Positions 34,240 through 45,525 of a stretch of DNA of 64,000 bases are shown here, in pieces. How positions within the stretch are numbered: the first letter of the stretch is position 1; every line of letters begins with the position of its first letter. The position numbers and the translations under genes are program-made. This DNA is from Cannabis sativa (taxonomy: Eukaryota; Streptophyta; Magnoliopsida; Rosales; Cannabaceae), in the NCBI RefSeq assembly GCF_029168945.1, contig NC_083604.1:68774211-68838210 (forward strand), written 5' to 3'. The notes below the pieces were generated by a model. That model was given only the letters and a program-made list of their open reading frames with translations, was not told the origin of the DNA and did not search any database.

Positions 34240-35019
34240 TGTTGCCCCTGAATTCGCCCAAAATACGTGGACCAGTCGAAAAGGGACACGTGGATCAGAT
34301 AACTTGTAAATATTTGATAAGTCTTTGTGCGCCACAAGGAAGCACCCTGGGCATGGGTCCCGGAGGAGGCACCCGGAGCACAAGGTACTCCCGGAAGCTC
34401 GCGTAGCATGAAGCCTCTCCGGGATGTGTCAGGCCTCTCCCGAATAGTCAAGTCGCATTTAATGCCGCATGGGAGGAAGCGTGTTGGGACTGTAACACGC
34501 AATAAAGTCTGACGGCACAACCCCCAAACAGCAGCGCTACAGTAATGATCATTTAAGTCTAGCGACGGCTACTCTGCGAAGAGTCACGTCAATCACAAGG
34601 CAAAAAGGACATTCCTCATAAAAACCCTACAGCGCCTAGGGATTTGACCATGCATCACCCATGGTATATTCATTGGGAATACCCAACTTTATGGATACTT
34701 ACAGATACATTTGTAAGAACACTCCTAGGGATCACCCCACCAAAACACTATAAATACCCCCTCAAAGCTCATTTAATGGGGTCGAGAATCTTGGGTTGCA
34801 TAAGAGCAAGAAGAGAAAATACTCACCAAGAACATTCTCTGTATTTATGAGAAGAACATTCTCTCAAGTGTGGAATCTGTAGTAAATACATCCATTAATA
34901 ACAAAGACTCGTGGACTAAGGCTCATTAACGCCCCAACCACGTAAAAATCCTCATCTCGCTTTCTTACAGCTCACTACTATAATCATATTTTAATAGTTG
35001 CCGAAAATCTCGGTCAACA
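34240..35019 (+). repeat. Left LTR
   Basis: 780 bp beginning TGTTGCCCCTGAATTCG and ending CGGTCAACA. A TATA box (TATAAATA) lies at 34749-34756, so transcription probably starts around 34780. The copy at 45773 is almost identical. Confidence 0.95.
34749..34756 (+). promoter_or_regulatory. TATA box of the left LTR
   Basis: TATAAATA, preserved at the matching place in the right LTR (46284-46291). Likely core promoter for the genomic retrotransposon RNA. Confidence 0.65.
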
Positions 35020-35022
35020 TTT

Positions 35023-35040
35023 TGGTGCTTTTATTGAGAG
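35023..35040 (+). other. Candidate primer binding site
   Basis: TGGTGCTTTTATTGAGAG follows the left LTR after three bases. It starts with TGG, as tRNA primer sites do. I could not assign the tRNA. Confidence 0.5.
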
Positions 35041-35082
35041 CTGAGGAAAGCTGCTACATAACAAGCATTTGACTTCACAAGA

Positions 35083-36208
35083 ATGGTGGAGACAAGAAGT
35101 ACACGTCATCCTCGCCCTCTAGAAGATGCCCAAGATCCAAATGAGGAAGATGTGGCCTCAAGGGCGGCAGAGGAGTCCGAGGAAGAAGAAGAAGAAGAAA
35201 TAGTCCCCGACGAGAACTACGAGAAAACCTCGACGAGTATGCCTACGACGGAGGAAGTTACTCAGAGCTGGTGCTCCTCAGACAAAAAGCTATCGATCAT
35301 GAAGCCGAGATCGAAGCTCAGAAAGCGCAAAATCAAAAAATGCAGGAAGTGATGCTAGCCATGCAGAAAGCCATGGAGGCAGCTGGTATTCACGTGCACC
35401 CCAAGGCAATGGCCGCTGGGCTCGACGGAGAGCCAGCGACGTCTTCGCCTAATTCCCAGCAGCAAAAACCTAGGGAACCTAGCCCTATAAGGCACCCTGC
35501 TGAGGAAAATCAAACAAAAAACCCTACTTCTACCCCTGGGCGAAAGAAAAAGGTGCAGGATTCGCGAAGGGTCCGCTCAGATTTCCCTAAAGGGAAAGGT
35601 CCGCAGAGGGGCAAGCCCCAAAAAGGGAGTCTTGGCCCTCAGGATCGAGGGGACCGGAAAAGCGTTTCTGTGCACCAGGAACCAGGGGGTAGAGAAAGAA
35701 GAGGACAGAGATGTCCTCCCATTGATCTGAGAAATCAAATCAATGGGAATCAAGGTGACCTCCGGGATCACCTTGACCAAAAAAGATACATGCCCATGGT
35801 TTCTTCGGGTACGTTAAACGAAGGGATTATGGCGGAACTTGCCATACTTCGAAAAGACATTGCTCGAGTCTCCCGGAGGCAGAAGGGAGATGACTCCGAC
35901 TCGGACAGCGAGGATCGGGAGCCGTGTGCCAAGCATATCCTGGAGGCAGAGCTCCCTAAAAACTTCAAGATGCCCGAAATGGCGGCATATACTGGGAACT
36001 CCGATCCCAGTGACCACCTGTCACGCTTCAACCGTGTCATGACAGTCATGCGGGTCAGCAATGACGCCAACAAGCTTGTGCTTCCCCCTCACTCTGAGCG
36101 GATCAGCGGAGGAATGGTTCAAAAAGCTGGAACCAGGATCCGTGGGTTGTTGGAACAAACTCCAAACCAACTTCCGGAGACAGTTTGTCGCCGCCAGAAA
36201 GGTTAACT
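35083..36208 (+). pseudogene. Retrotransposon gag, N-terminal part, frameshifted
   Basis: Starts at the first ATG after the primer site (MVETRSTRHP). The first frame is Glu-rich (EESEEEEEEE), then the protein-like sequence moves to another frame near 35221-35226. That frame continues with a coiled coil (LLRQKAIDHEAEIEAQKAQ), a basic linker and the start of the capsid-like domain, and breaks again near 36078-36082 into the frame of the long downstream coding region. I read both as small indels in this copy. As a result gag cannot be made as one chain here. Confidence 0.8.
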
Positions 36209-39200
36209 TGGAGGTTAGTGCCTTGACCAACATCAAGCAACTGCCCACCGAGACCTTGAAGAATTACATCAAGAGGTTCCGAGAGGAAGCCTCGAAGACC
36301 AAGAAGGTTGATGACGGACAACAGCTTGCACTTCTCCAAGCAGGAATCCGCACTGGGACTCCCTTCTGGAATGAATTGCAGCAAGAAGGTGCTGCTAGCC
36401 TCCAGGACTTCCAGAAAAGGGTCCAGAAGTATATTAACCTCGAAGAAGCCCAGATCGTGGCTTATGGAGGCTATTATCCCACCGGGATAGCAGGATACAT
36501 GCCAGGAGTGTCGCCCTCGGGTACTGCCCCGACCGCGACTCCACAAGTGAGTGGCATACAGTTCTCTGCTACTCCCGGGTACAGCCAGGGCCAAGCTTTG
36601 GCACCAGCATCTTCCCATTACGGCAACCCGTCCGGGGTGAATGGACGAGCTCCTTCACAGGCTGCCCCGACTGCTAGCTTAACAGGCCCTACCCAGGGGT
36701 CAAGGAGCAAAAGGTCCTCCAAGGGCAGCACCCGAACGGGAGAGAAGCGCCAGAAGAAGGGGTACACACCCCAATATACTCAGTACACAGAGCTCACGGA
36801 CTCCCAGGAACGTGTGTACTTTGCCACTAGGCAAAACACGCACTACCGGAGACCACAACCGTTGTACAAAGACAGCTCCCGGAGAGATCCGAGTAAAAGA
36901 TGCGAGTACCACAACGACATTGGTCATAGCACCAATGAATGTAAGAATCTCAAAGACAAGATTAAAAATCTAATCCGCTTGGGCCACCTCTATGAATGGA
37001 TCAAAAATAGGTTGCCCCACCTTAATCCAGGGCAGGTGGCCGGGGGTATGCCTCCGGGAACACCAGGGGGTACAGCAGGAGTATTGCCTCCAGCTGCTCC
37101 CGCAGGTGACACCCAGCATATTCCCGGGCTACCGCCCCGGCCTAATGGGCGGGTAGCCATGATCTCCGGAGGTCCCCATATCGGAGGAAACACTCGCAAG
37201 GAGCAAAAACGATATGCCGAGGCCGCGAAACACAATGAGGTGTGGGAGGTTACTCAACTCCCATCTCAAAGGCCTCGGCTAATGGACCAGCCCATAACGT
37301 TCACGGAAGAAGACGCCAAGACAGTGTGTTTTCCTCACCACGACCCGCTGGTCATAGAGACCCCCATCGCAAATAAAGTAGTGGCTAGGGTCTTAATTGA
37401 CAATGGGAGTTCCGTGAACCTGCTCTTCAAAGAAGCCTTCACTGCGATAGGATTGACCGACCGGGACCTCTCGCCTAGTGGGTCACAGCTCACGGGGTTT
37501 AACGGGACGACGCTTATCCCAATGGGAAAAGTAAGGCTCCCGGTTACCTTGTGCCCGGATACCCCCCAGAGAACATTTAAATATTGCACCTTCGTGGTGG
37601 TAGACTGTCCGACAGCCTACAACGCGATCCTTGGTCGGCCGGCCCTAGTGGACTTTGGTGCAATTACTTCAATCCGACACTTGTGCCTAAAATTCCCTAC
37701 CCAGGAGGCCGGAGTCGGAACTGTGAGGGGAAATCAAGGAGAAGCCAGGCAGTGTTACAATGTTGCCACCCACCTACCTGTACTCATGGTCCGGGGGTCT
37801 CCTGAGATAGAAAAGGCTGAAGAGGATGAGTTGGATCCTCGCATAGGATCCGAAAGGGTCGTGGAACCAATGGAGGACGTCGAAGAAATACCAGTGTGCG
37901 ACGACGACTTCACTAAAGTACTCCGGATAGGGAAAAGCCTGGATCCGGAGGAAAAAGACAAAATAATAAAAACACTGAAGGGCGCCATCGACATCTTTGC
38001 ATGGCGCCAAGAAGACATGACCGGCATAAGCCCTCATGTCATCACCCATGTACTCAATGTCAACCCGGACATGCCCCCTGTACAGCAAAAGAGACGCCCG
38101 CTCGACTCGGTGAAAGCCGAGGCCTTAGAGAAAGAGGTGGACAAACTTTTGTCCAGTGGCATGATCCGCGACGTGTACTATCCGGAATGGCTGGCCAATC
38201 CGGTTCTGGTGCCCAAGCCGAACGGGACTTGGCGAGTTTGTATAGATTTCACAGATCTAAACAAAGCCTGCCCAAAGGACTGCTTCCCGCTACCCAGGAT
38301 CGACCAGATGGTAGACGCCACGTCCGGATTTAAACTGCTGTCTTTCATGGATGCCTATGCTGGGTACAACCAAATAAAAATGCATACGGCGCAGACTGTG
38401 GAGTGCACTAGCTTCAGGACCGATAAGGGGGTATACTGCTACCTAGTCATGCCTTTCGTACTGAAAAACGCCGGAGCAACCTATCAAAGAATGGTTAATC
38501 GGATGTTTAAAAGCCTCCTGGGACGAAACATGGAGGTATATGTAGACGACATGCTCATCAAATCCAAAGCATGCAACAGCCATGCAAGCGACTTAGAAGA
38601 ATGTTTCGAAGTCGTCCGGAGATACGGTATGAAGCTCAACCCGAAAAAGTGCACCTTTGGGGTCAAGTCAGGAAAATTCCTGGGCTTCATAGTCAGCCAA
38701 AGGGGGATCGAAGCAAACCCGGAGAAAATCCAAGCTCTCCTGGACATGCCATCCCCCAAGAAGCATAAAGACGTGCAGAGCTTGACCGGAAAGGTAGCCG
38801 CACTGAGCCGCTTTATCTCACGATCCACGGACAAGTGCATACCCTTCTTCAACGTACTGAAGAAATGCCAAAAGTTCGAATGGTCGGATGAATGCGAGGA
38901 GGCATTCAAGAGGTTAAAAGACCACATGGCCAAACCGCCTATCCTATCGAAACCCGTCCTTGGAGAGGACTTGTTCCTTTACTTGGCCGTCTCCGAGCAC
39001 GCGGTCAGCGCTGCCCTGGTCCGGGAGGAAGAAAAAATTCAGCACCCCGTGTACTATGTCAGTAAGCGCATGATAGGAGCCGAGACAAGGTACCCGGTCA
39101 TTGAAAAATTAGTATTCTGCCTCCTGATGGCATCAAGGAAGCTGAGGCCATACTTCCAAGCCCATCCGATCAAAATCTTAACCAATCATCCGCTCCGGCA

Positions 39201-41091
39201 AGTTCTCCAGAAGCCTGAAGCATCCGGAAGACTCCTCAAGTGGGCAATGGAGCTAAGTCAATTCGACTTACACTACGTACCCCGGATCTCCATAAAAGGC
39301 CAAGCCTTGGCAGACTTCATTACCGAATGCAATGAAGCCGAGGCAACAGCTAATACGCCGGTACCACCAATCCCCACCTGGAGGGTGTTTGTAGACGGAG
39401 CTTCTAATGAGAACGGTTCGGGAGCCGGAGTGGCTATGATATCACCAACTGGATTACGGCTCCAGGCAGCACTCCGATTTAACTTCACAGCTTCAAACAA
39501 TGAAGCCGAATACGAAGCTTTGATAGCAGGACTGAAATTGGCAAAAGCTGTAGGAGCCAAAAGAGTGGAAGTCTACAGTGACTCTCAACTGGTCGTAAAC
39601 CAGGTATCCGGAGAATACCAAACTCGCGGCGAGAGGATGGCCGCGTACGTAACAATAGTCCGAGAACTGCTCCACGAGTTCACAGACTATAAAATAGAAA
39701 GAATCTCCCGAGAAAAGAACGCTCACGCGGACTGTCTGGCTAAGTTAGCCTCGGACAGCGAAATCGAAGAGCTGGGGGTAGTACCAGTGGAACGCTTGGC
39801 AGAGCCAAGCATCAAAATAAAAGAGACCACACTAACGGTTGGGCAAGAACCCAGCTGGATGGTCCCCATCATAAAATACATAACCACAGGTGAGTTGCCC
39901 CAAGAGAGGGCACTATCTCGAAAGATTCAGTATCAGGCTCATCGTTATGTAATGATGGACCAAATTCTCTACCGGAGAGGACTCAGCATGCCTTATTTAA
40001 GGTGTGTATCGGACCCTGAAGCTAGACAAATCATGCTAGAGGTCCATGAAGGGTTCTGTGGAGATCATACGGGAGGACCCAGCCTCTCAAAGAAAATATT
40101 GAGGCAGGGGTACTTCTGGCCAACAATGAAAAAAGATTGTATAGACTATGTCCAAAAGTGTGACTCGTGCCAAAGGTACGCGAACATACCGAGAGCTCCT
40201 CCAAACGAGATCACCCTGATGACCAGCCCCTGGCCCTTCGCGGTCTGGGGAATAGATCTCATCGGGTCTCTACCTACGGGGAAAGGAGGGGTAAAGTATG
40301 CAATAGTAGCAGTAGACTACTTCACCAAATGGACAGAGGCTGAGCCTATGAAGACAATAACTGCTAAGAAGGCGTTGGACTTTGTTATCAAAAACATAGT
40401 GTGTCGATACGGCTTGCCTCACAAAATAGTCTCAGACAATGGAAAGCAATTTGATTGCGAGGAATTTACCGACTTCTGCAACCAACACAGAGTAGTGAAA
40501 AGCTTCTCCGCGGTAGCCAGGCCTCAAACAAACGGTCAGGCGGAAGCGGTCAACAAAATCCTAAAGGTCACCTTGAAAAAGAAGCTGCTGGCCTGTAAAA
40601 ATAACTGGCCTGAAGAATTGCCAAGGGTATTATGGGCCTACCGGACGACCCCCAGAACCACAACCGGCCACTCGCCCTTCTCAATGGCGTACGGTTGTGA
40701 AGCAATGGTCCCGGTAGAAACATTATTCCCATCCCACAGGAGGACGACTTACGATCCTGCCACTAATCAGGCACTGCTCCAAGAAGCTTTGGATCAAGTC
40801 AAGGAACTCCGGGATGAGTCTCAAATACGGATGGCTGCTTATCAAAAGAAGGTGACCAAGTATTTTAACTCCAAGGTTAAAAACAGAAAATTCGCTATTG
40901 GGGATATGGTCCTAAGAAGGGTTTTCCCAGCCACCCAAGAACCCGGAGTGGGGGTACTTGGACCAAATTGGGAAGGACCATATGAGATCGAGGACGAGAT
41001 CGGTTCCGGCACTTATAAACTGAAAAGAATGGACGGAACCACCGTCCCAAGAGCCTGGAACGCCGATCACCTCAGGAAATATTACCAGTAG
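36061..41091 (+). CDS. Tat Ty3/gypsy polyprotein (late gag plus pol)
   Basis: 1,676 open codons. From the N-terminus: capsid-like gag (AEEWFKKLEPGS), a zinc-knuckle-like motif near residue 281 (CEYHNDIGHSTNEC), aspartic protease with IDNGSS (Asp about 447), reverse transcriptase with YVDDM (Asp 829/830), a first RNase H near 961-1060, a second RNase H starting WRVFVDGASN (Asp 1112; later YSDSQ and HADCLAKL), then integrase. Integrase has the HHCC zinc site (His 1329 and 1336, Cys 1367 and 1370) and the catalytic triad Asp 1399, Asp 1459, Glu 1495 with 35 residues between the last two. Catalytic residues look intact. The ATG at 36061 is only the first in this frame; the natural start is in the disrupted gag. 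Confidence 0.93.
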   Translation: MTPTSLCFPLTLSGSAEEWFKKLEPGSVGCWNKLQTNFRRQFVAARKVNLEVSALTNIKQLPTETLKNYIKRFREEASKTKKVDDGQQLALLQAGIRTGTPFWNELQQEGAASLQDFQKRVQKYINLEEAQIVAYGGYYPTGIAGYMPGVSPSGTAPTATPQVSGIQFSATPGYSQGQALAPASSHYGNPSGVNGRAPSQAAPTASLTGPTQGSRSKRSSKGSTRTGEKRQKKGYTPQYTQYTELTDSQERVYFATRQNTHYRRPQPLYKDSSRRDPSKRCEYHNDIGHSTNECKNLKDKIKNLIRLGHLYEWIKNRLPHLNPGQVAGGMPPGTPGGTAGVLPPAAPAGDTQHIPGLPPRPNGRVAMISGGPHIGGNTRKEQKRYAEAAKHNEVWEVTQLPSQRPRLMDQPITFTEEDAKTVCFPHHDPLVIETPIANKVVARVLIDNGSSVNLLFKEAFTAIGLTDRDLSPSGSQLTGFNGTTLIPMGKVRLPVTLCPDTPQRTFKYCTFVVVDCPTAYNAILGRPALVDFGAITSIRHLCLKFPTQEAGVGTVRGNQGEARQCYNVATHLPVLMVRGSPEIEKAEEDELDPRIGSERVVEPMEDVEEIPVCDDDFTKVLRIGKSLDPEEKDKIIKTLKGAIDIFAWRQEDMTGISPHVITHVLNVNPDMPPVQQKRRPLDSVKAEALEKEVDKLLSSGMIRDVYYPEWLANPVLVPKPNGTWRVCIDFTDLNKACPKDCFPLPRIDQMVDATSGFKLLSFMDAYAGYNQIKMHTAQTVECTSFRTDKGVYCYLVMPFVLKNAGATYQRMVNRMFKSLLGRNMEVYVDDMLIKSKACNSHASDLEECFEVVRRYGMKLNPKKCTFGVKSGKFLGFIVSQRGIEANPEKIQALLDMPSPKKHKDVQSLTGKVAALSRFISRSTDKCIPFFNVLKKCQKFEWSDECEEAFKRLKDHMAKPPILSKPVLGEDLFLYLAVSEHAVSAALVREEEKIQHPVYYVSKRMIGAETRYPVIEKLVFCLLMASRKLRPYFQAHPIKILTNHPLRQVLQKPEASGRLLKWAMELSQFDLHYVPRISIKGQALADFITECNEAEATANTPVPPIPTWRVFVDGASNENGSGAGVAMISPTGLRLQAALRFNFTASNNEAEYEALIAGLKLAKAVGAKRVEVYSDSQLVVNQVSGEYQTRGERMAAYVTIVRELLHEFTDYKIERISREKNAHADCLAKLASDSEIEELGVVPVERLAEPSIKIKETTLTVGQEPSWMVPIIKYITTGELPQERALSRKIQYQAHRYVMMDQILYRRGLSMPYLRCVSDPEARQIMLEVHEGFCGDHTGGPSLSKKILRQGYFWPTMKKDCIDYVQKCDSCQRYANIPRAPPNEITLMTSPWPFAVWGIDLIGSLPTGKGGVKYAIVAVDYFTKWTEAEPMKTITAKKALDFVIKNIVCRYGLPHKIVSDNGKQFDCEEFTDFCNQHRVVKSFSAVARPQTNGQAEAVNKILKVTLKKKLLACKNNWPEELPRVLWAYRTTPRTTTGHSPFSMAYGCEAMVPVETLFPSHRRTTYDPATNQALLQEALDQVKELRDESQIRMAAYQKKVTKYFNSKVKNRKFAIGDMVLRRVFPATQEPGVGVLGPNWEGPYEIEDEIGSGTYKLKRMDGTTVPRAWNADHLRKYYQ

Positions 41092-41560
41092 CGAAATAAA
41101 ACTAGAGTTTGTTCAAAGGGTTTGTACCGTCCAAATGTATACCTCCTCTATATTAAATAAAACTGAGTGCCTTAAAAACGAAGTTTCTATGCCACTCAGG
41201 GGGGTACTAGGGTATACCGCACGGACGAACAGAAAAACAAACTAAGTAAAATATCCTGACCCAAAGGGCAGGTCAGAAAGTATGCACAAAAATAAAAAGC
41301 ATAAGTATAAAAACCCTGATCCAAAGGACAGGTTAAAAAAAAACATAAGTGTGACAAAAAAGATCGCATAAAAAATATCCTAGCCCAAAGGGCAGGTCAT
41401 ATACATATAAATGGCCCGGGGACAGGCCTTAAAAATATATAATTGTCTCCCCTTCAAATAAAAGCTGCTACCTATATATATATTGTTCTAAGGCAGCAGC
41501 AAATATGTACAAAAAAAAGAGTTATAAAAGAAACGGGTGGAATCTTGGTCAGTTGTATGG
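41092..41560. other. Post-pol spacer with short repeats
   Basis: Three imperfect copies of 'atcctgacccaaagggcaggtca' occur between about 41253 and 41400. Otherwise A-rich and non-coding. It presumably holds the 3' end of the antisense transcript. Confidence 0.5.
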
Positions 41561-41564
41561 CAGC

Positions 41565-44500
41565 TCAGTCAGCCCGCGGAGGAAGGCGAGGTCCAATACG
41601 TGCCTCTAGCACGGCATCAAGCTTTTTCTTCTTTTCCTGAAATTTAGTAATCATTTCCTCGGGTTTGGGATAAAAAGTAAGCTTGATATTTTGATCATTG
41701 GTGGACCAAGCCATGTAGACTCCATCGTCAAAGCGCTTCGGACACCGGGCGCAGGAAACGGGAGAGAGGAGCTCGGCCCTTTTGGCCTTCCTGATGGATT
41801 GTTCCTTGAAATCCCTAAGCTCCTTCAGCTCCGCAGCTAGAGCGGCCTTGGACTCAATGTTCACCTGGTGAGTTTCCTCTAAAGATCTCACCTTGGCGAC
41901 CATTTCATCCAAAGCCTCCCTGGCCTCCCGGAGGTCTCGCCTGGCCTTGTCAGCAGCCTCGGTTTGAGCCCTTAGTTCCTCCTGGTGCTGGGCCTCCATC
42001 CTGTCCCTCCGCTGGGCCTCGTCCCGGATCATGGCCTCCGCCTGAGCCTCCCTCCGTTTGGCCTCCTCTTCCTTGGCCTTGGCAGCCGCCTCCTGGCGCT
42101 CGGCAGCCTCCTGGTAGATCTGCCTCTCCGCAGTGAGGTCCTGAAGGACCTTCCTGACATCGTTCATATCCCCAAAGTCGGACAGAACGAAGCCATGATT
42201 TATGATGTTCTTGGAGAGGCGGCCAGCCTCAGCAGCAAGCTGAACCATAATGCAAGGATAAGAAGGAGAAGTTTCTCAAAGAAAAAAAAAATAAAATATA
42301 AACGATAAAAGGAAAAGCAAAAATTGCGAAGTACTTACCACCGTGAGAGAATGACTGAGGTCCTGGACCTGGAAGATGGAGTTCAGGGAAGCGCAAGTGG
42401 CGAACCGCTTAGGCGCGCATCGGGTGAGCTGAGAAGCGAACTCGCCGGTCATCTCCGCGGCAAAAGGAGCCAAGGTGGGCCCTAGGAAGCGGCGGAACCA
42501 GTCCGATAAGGGGTCCAGATTAAGGTCCCACGGATCCTGGTAATCCGGGTGGTTGATGCTCGCCTCAACCTCCGCCCGCAGGATCCTCCTAAGGGCTTCC
42601 ACTTCGGCGTACCCCCGGGAGTACTCATCCATAGCATAGTTATGCTTGGCTATTCGAAGCTCCTGCCTCACCTCGTCCCCCGGAATTGGGGTAAGCACGA
42701 TGTTGGGAGGAGCAGGATTTTCCTCCATGGGGGAGACCCCGCCGTCCAGACCATGAGCAGGAGTGTCGGCCCTCCGAGGCTTCTTGGGCTCATCCTGGGC
42801 AATCATCTTGCCCTTGCGCTTACGAATCAGAGCCACCTCAGGCTCCTCTTCGCCCTCCTCAGCTTCCTCCGGAAGGGCTCGGGGCTCTCCCGCACCCTCA
42901 GCGGCTTCCTCCGAGAAGTCCCATCCCTTCCCTTGGCCTTCTCCCGGAAGCACCTCCTCGTCATCCACTAAGTCAATAGTGTCGGGGGGAGCGCTGGAAG
43001 AAACCTTCAAGGAAGGGGCCGGGGGAGAAGAGGTAAAGGCCGGAGGAGCCACGGGAGTATGAACTCCGGCAAGCTGGTCCAGAATGGCATCCATGGAGAT
43101 ACCTGTTTCACAAAATAAGCAAGTGTTAGAAGTCCGTGAGGAACCACTTATACAAGATACAACAAATAAGCTACTCCTACCCGAACTTCCTAATTCGGCC
43201 CTAGCAAAGTCCTGAACTTTAATGCTGGCAGCGTCATCTCCGAGATAACTGTCCGAGGGCCGGAACCAGCTGGACGTTATGTAAGCTGAAGGACCTAAGG
43301 GAATAGGTTCCGGAGGGCCGGAGCCCATCCGGGACCGACCTAGGTAATCTCCTAAGTTCGAAAAATAAAATTCCTTCAAATGATCCCCCCATCGGGTCGA
43401 TGGCATCCTAAATCTACGAAGACGCTCGTCGAACCCTACGGGCCTACGACTGGTGTATTCATCAACGGAAGGAACATAACGAATTATCAAGGGAGACTTA
43501 CCGCCGGCACCGGAGGTGCTAGCACCAGGAGCCCCCGAGTTTGGTTCGGGGACCGAAGGCTGTGGCCGGGAAGTTTGCTTCTCGGAAGAATCTTCAATAC
43601 AAAGGGGCCTCCTGGCAGGACGATCCCCAATCTCTTCTTGAAGAATCTTGTCAAAAAATTTAGCCTCGGACTTCCCGGCAATTGCTTGACTCCTTCGCAC
43701 CACCGGACTCCCCACGCGAAGTCCTCTCCCAGAGGCAGCCTGGGCCTGAGAGTATGCTTTCTCCTGGGCCTTCCGGTAGAGATAATCTTGATATTTTTTC
43801 TCTGCCGTGGCAATGAGCTCATCCCGGAAGGCCTTCTCCGCAACCGGCGCCCTCACATTGGGACAAATGACCCGCGAGAGGTTGGAGTCCTCCACGGATT
43901 GGTGAGGAAGGATAAGTTTGGCCTTCCTACAATTCTCCGTGGTGACTAAGCCCCCAACATCGAGATCGGCGCGGTCGTAGGAAGGAAAGGCTTGGGCCCT
44001 TCGGAGGAAAGTCTGAGTAGGGGGCGTCCGCTGGTAAGGTGGGATCCGCACCCACTCCGTGAGGAGCTCCGGGTGGTCCACGGCCCTGAACCCGGAGGAG
44101 AAGAAAAAGCGATGGCGATACTCCTTAACGTGAGTCTGCCTATTATACGGAACCACCCCCTCGTTAGCAGGATGGATCCGGAACCCATAAAAACCGTCCT
44201 TAAGTTTGTCCCCTTTCTTGGGGACGGATACAAGTTCATAAAAATATAAAATTTCCGCCGGGCTGGGAGATCCCCATCCGCGGGCGGTATAAAAAATAAA
44301 TAAGCCTGAAAGCAGGCGGTAAGCTTGAGGAATGAGTTGGTATGGCGCAAGGCGGACAAATACAAGGAAGTTAACAAAATAATCTTGAAGCGGGAGCATG
44401 GCACCGGCCATCAAATGAGTCTGACTCCAAGCCCCGAAGCCGTCATAGTTGTGATTAGGCGTCTCCGAATCGCGAGGAGGCCGGTGATAGGTCCCTAAAG

Positions 44501-44657
44501 TGGAGGGTTTGATCCCAACAACTTCTATAATATTCTCCAGCTGGTGAGGACAAGTTAGGGTGGTGGATCGGCTCGCCCGCTTCCCCACCTTGGCCGCTCG
44601 GGATTTGTACCCCTCCTGGGCAACAGGCCCCAGGGAAACCTCCTCCAACGTGGCCAT
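41565..44657 (-). CDS. Antisense gene of the retrotransposon (Transposase_28-like)
   Basis: Two minus-strand exons, 44657-42339 and 42239-41565, joined by a 99-bp intron (donor GTAAGTAC, acceptor ATGGTTCAG) in phase 0, give about 997 residues. A further 78-nt in-frame intron is possible at 43103-43180 (GTAGGAG...GAAACAG). The first part holds a block (LPLQDYFVNFLVFVRLAPYQL...SGLFIFY...EILYFYEL) resembling the Pfam family of putative gypsy-type transposon proteins (Transposase_28) and Grande gene23. It then has a Pro/Ser-rich middle and an acidic stretch next to a basic cluster (RKRKGKM...KKPRR, likely nuclear signal). The second exon is a long Ala/Glu/Arg coiled coil. Role unknown. Start chosen as the first in-frame ATG (MATLEEV). 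Confidence 0.75.
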
Positions 44658-45330
44658 GCTTTTCCCACTCTTCTTCGAAGATTTCGAACCAGAAGCAGAC
44701 CAAAAAGGGAAAAAGAAAATTCCAGCAGTTAGGTCCCATACCAAACCCTAAGTCAAGAAAAAGGGAGTGGGGGTCCCCTAACCGCTGGAAAGAGGCCCCC
44801 TCCGGACACGTGTCACATGGGAAACCCTAGAAAGATCCCCTGAACAAGTGTCGGGTGCAGTGAAATCGCAGAAAGTGGTTTTACAGAATAAAAAGAAAAA
44901 AACCATTCTATGCCCTAAGCAACTGTTGAACGAAGAACACATGGCTCTCTTCAACAAAAATACACATTATAACAGAGACATGATAATGGCGATCCTACAA
45001 CTAAAGCAGTAGACATAAAACAGAACACTTGAAGAACTTAAACACTCGCACACCCAGAAATCTCAAAGTACGAACCCAGAAAAACGAACGAAGCAAGTAA
45101 AAGCATGTTATTATCTAAGGATGCAAGAAACTTACAGTAAGTCGTTGAACTGGGGGTCCTGAATGTGGTCGAGTAAAAGTTGAGAAGAACTGGTGAAAGC
45201 AAACACTGGAAAAGTGGAAGAAATGTCTAAGTGCTAAGACAGTTCGTGCTGTTTTGAAGAATTTTCTCTCTGGGAAATTCGAACAAAAATGGCAAGGAAT
45301 GGAAAGTAACCAAAATGAAGGAAAGATGGT

Positions 45331-45340
45331 GGCTTTTATA
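45331..45340 (-). promoter_or_regulatory. TATA box of the antisense gene
   Basis: Minus-strand TATAAAAGCC, about 680 bp before the antisense start codon. A donor-like CT/GTAAGTTTC near 45137 and an acceptor-like TTTCTTGACTTAG near 44752 suggest a 5' UTR intron between. Inferred from sequence only. Confidence 0.5.
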
Positions 45341-45525
45341 GGCAAAAGTGCATGAGGAACAGGCGTCACCACCTACCAATCGTACGGTGGGGGAGATGCA
45401 CGATTCGAATTCCCGAAAATCAACGGATCAGATCAAGCTGCCATAAAGGCGGTGGAAACGTTTGAGTATCCGTCTGACACCATTAATGCGCCGCATCAAT
45501 CAAAGGGCGTGAAACGAATCGACCT

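Noticed and set aside
36103..36618. 171-codon minus-strand open frame in the retrotransposon
   Set aside because: Shadow of the gag-pol frame on the opposite strand with no domain.
45115..45372. 85-codon minus-strand open frame
   Set aside because: It overlaps the proposed TATA box and leader of the antisense gene and shows no domain.
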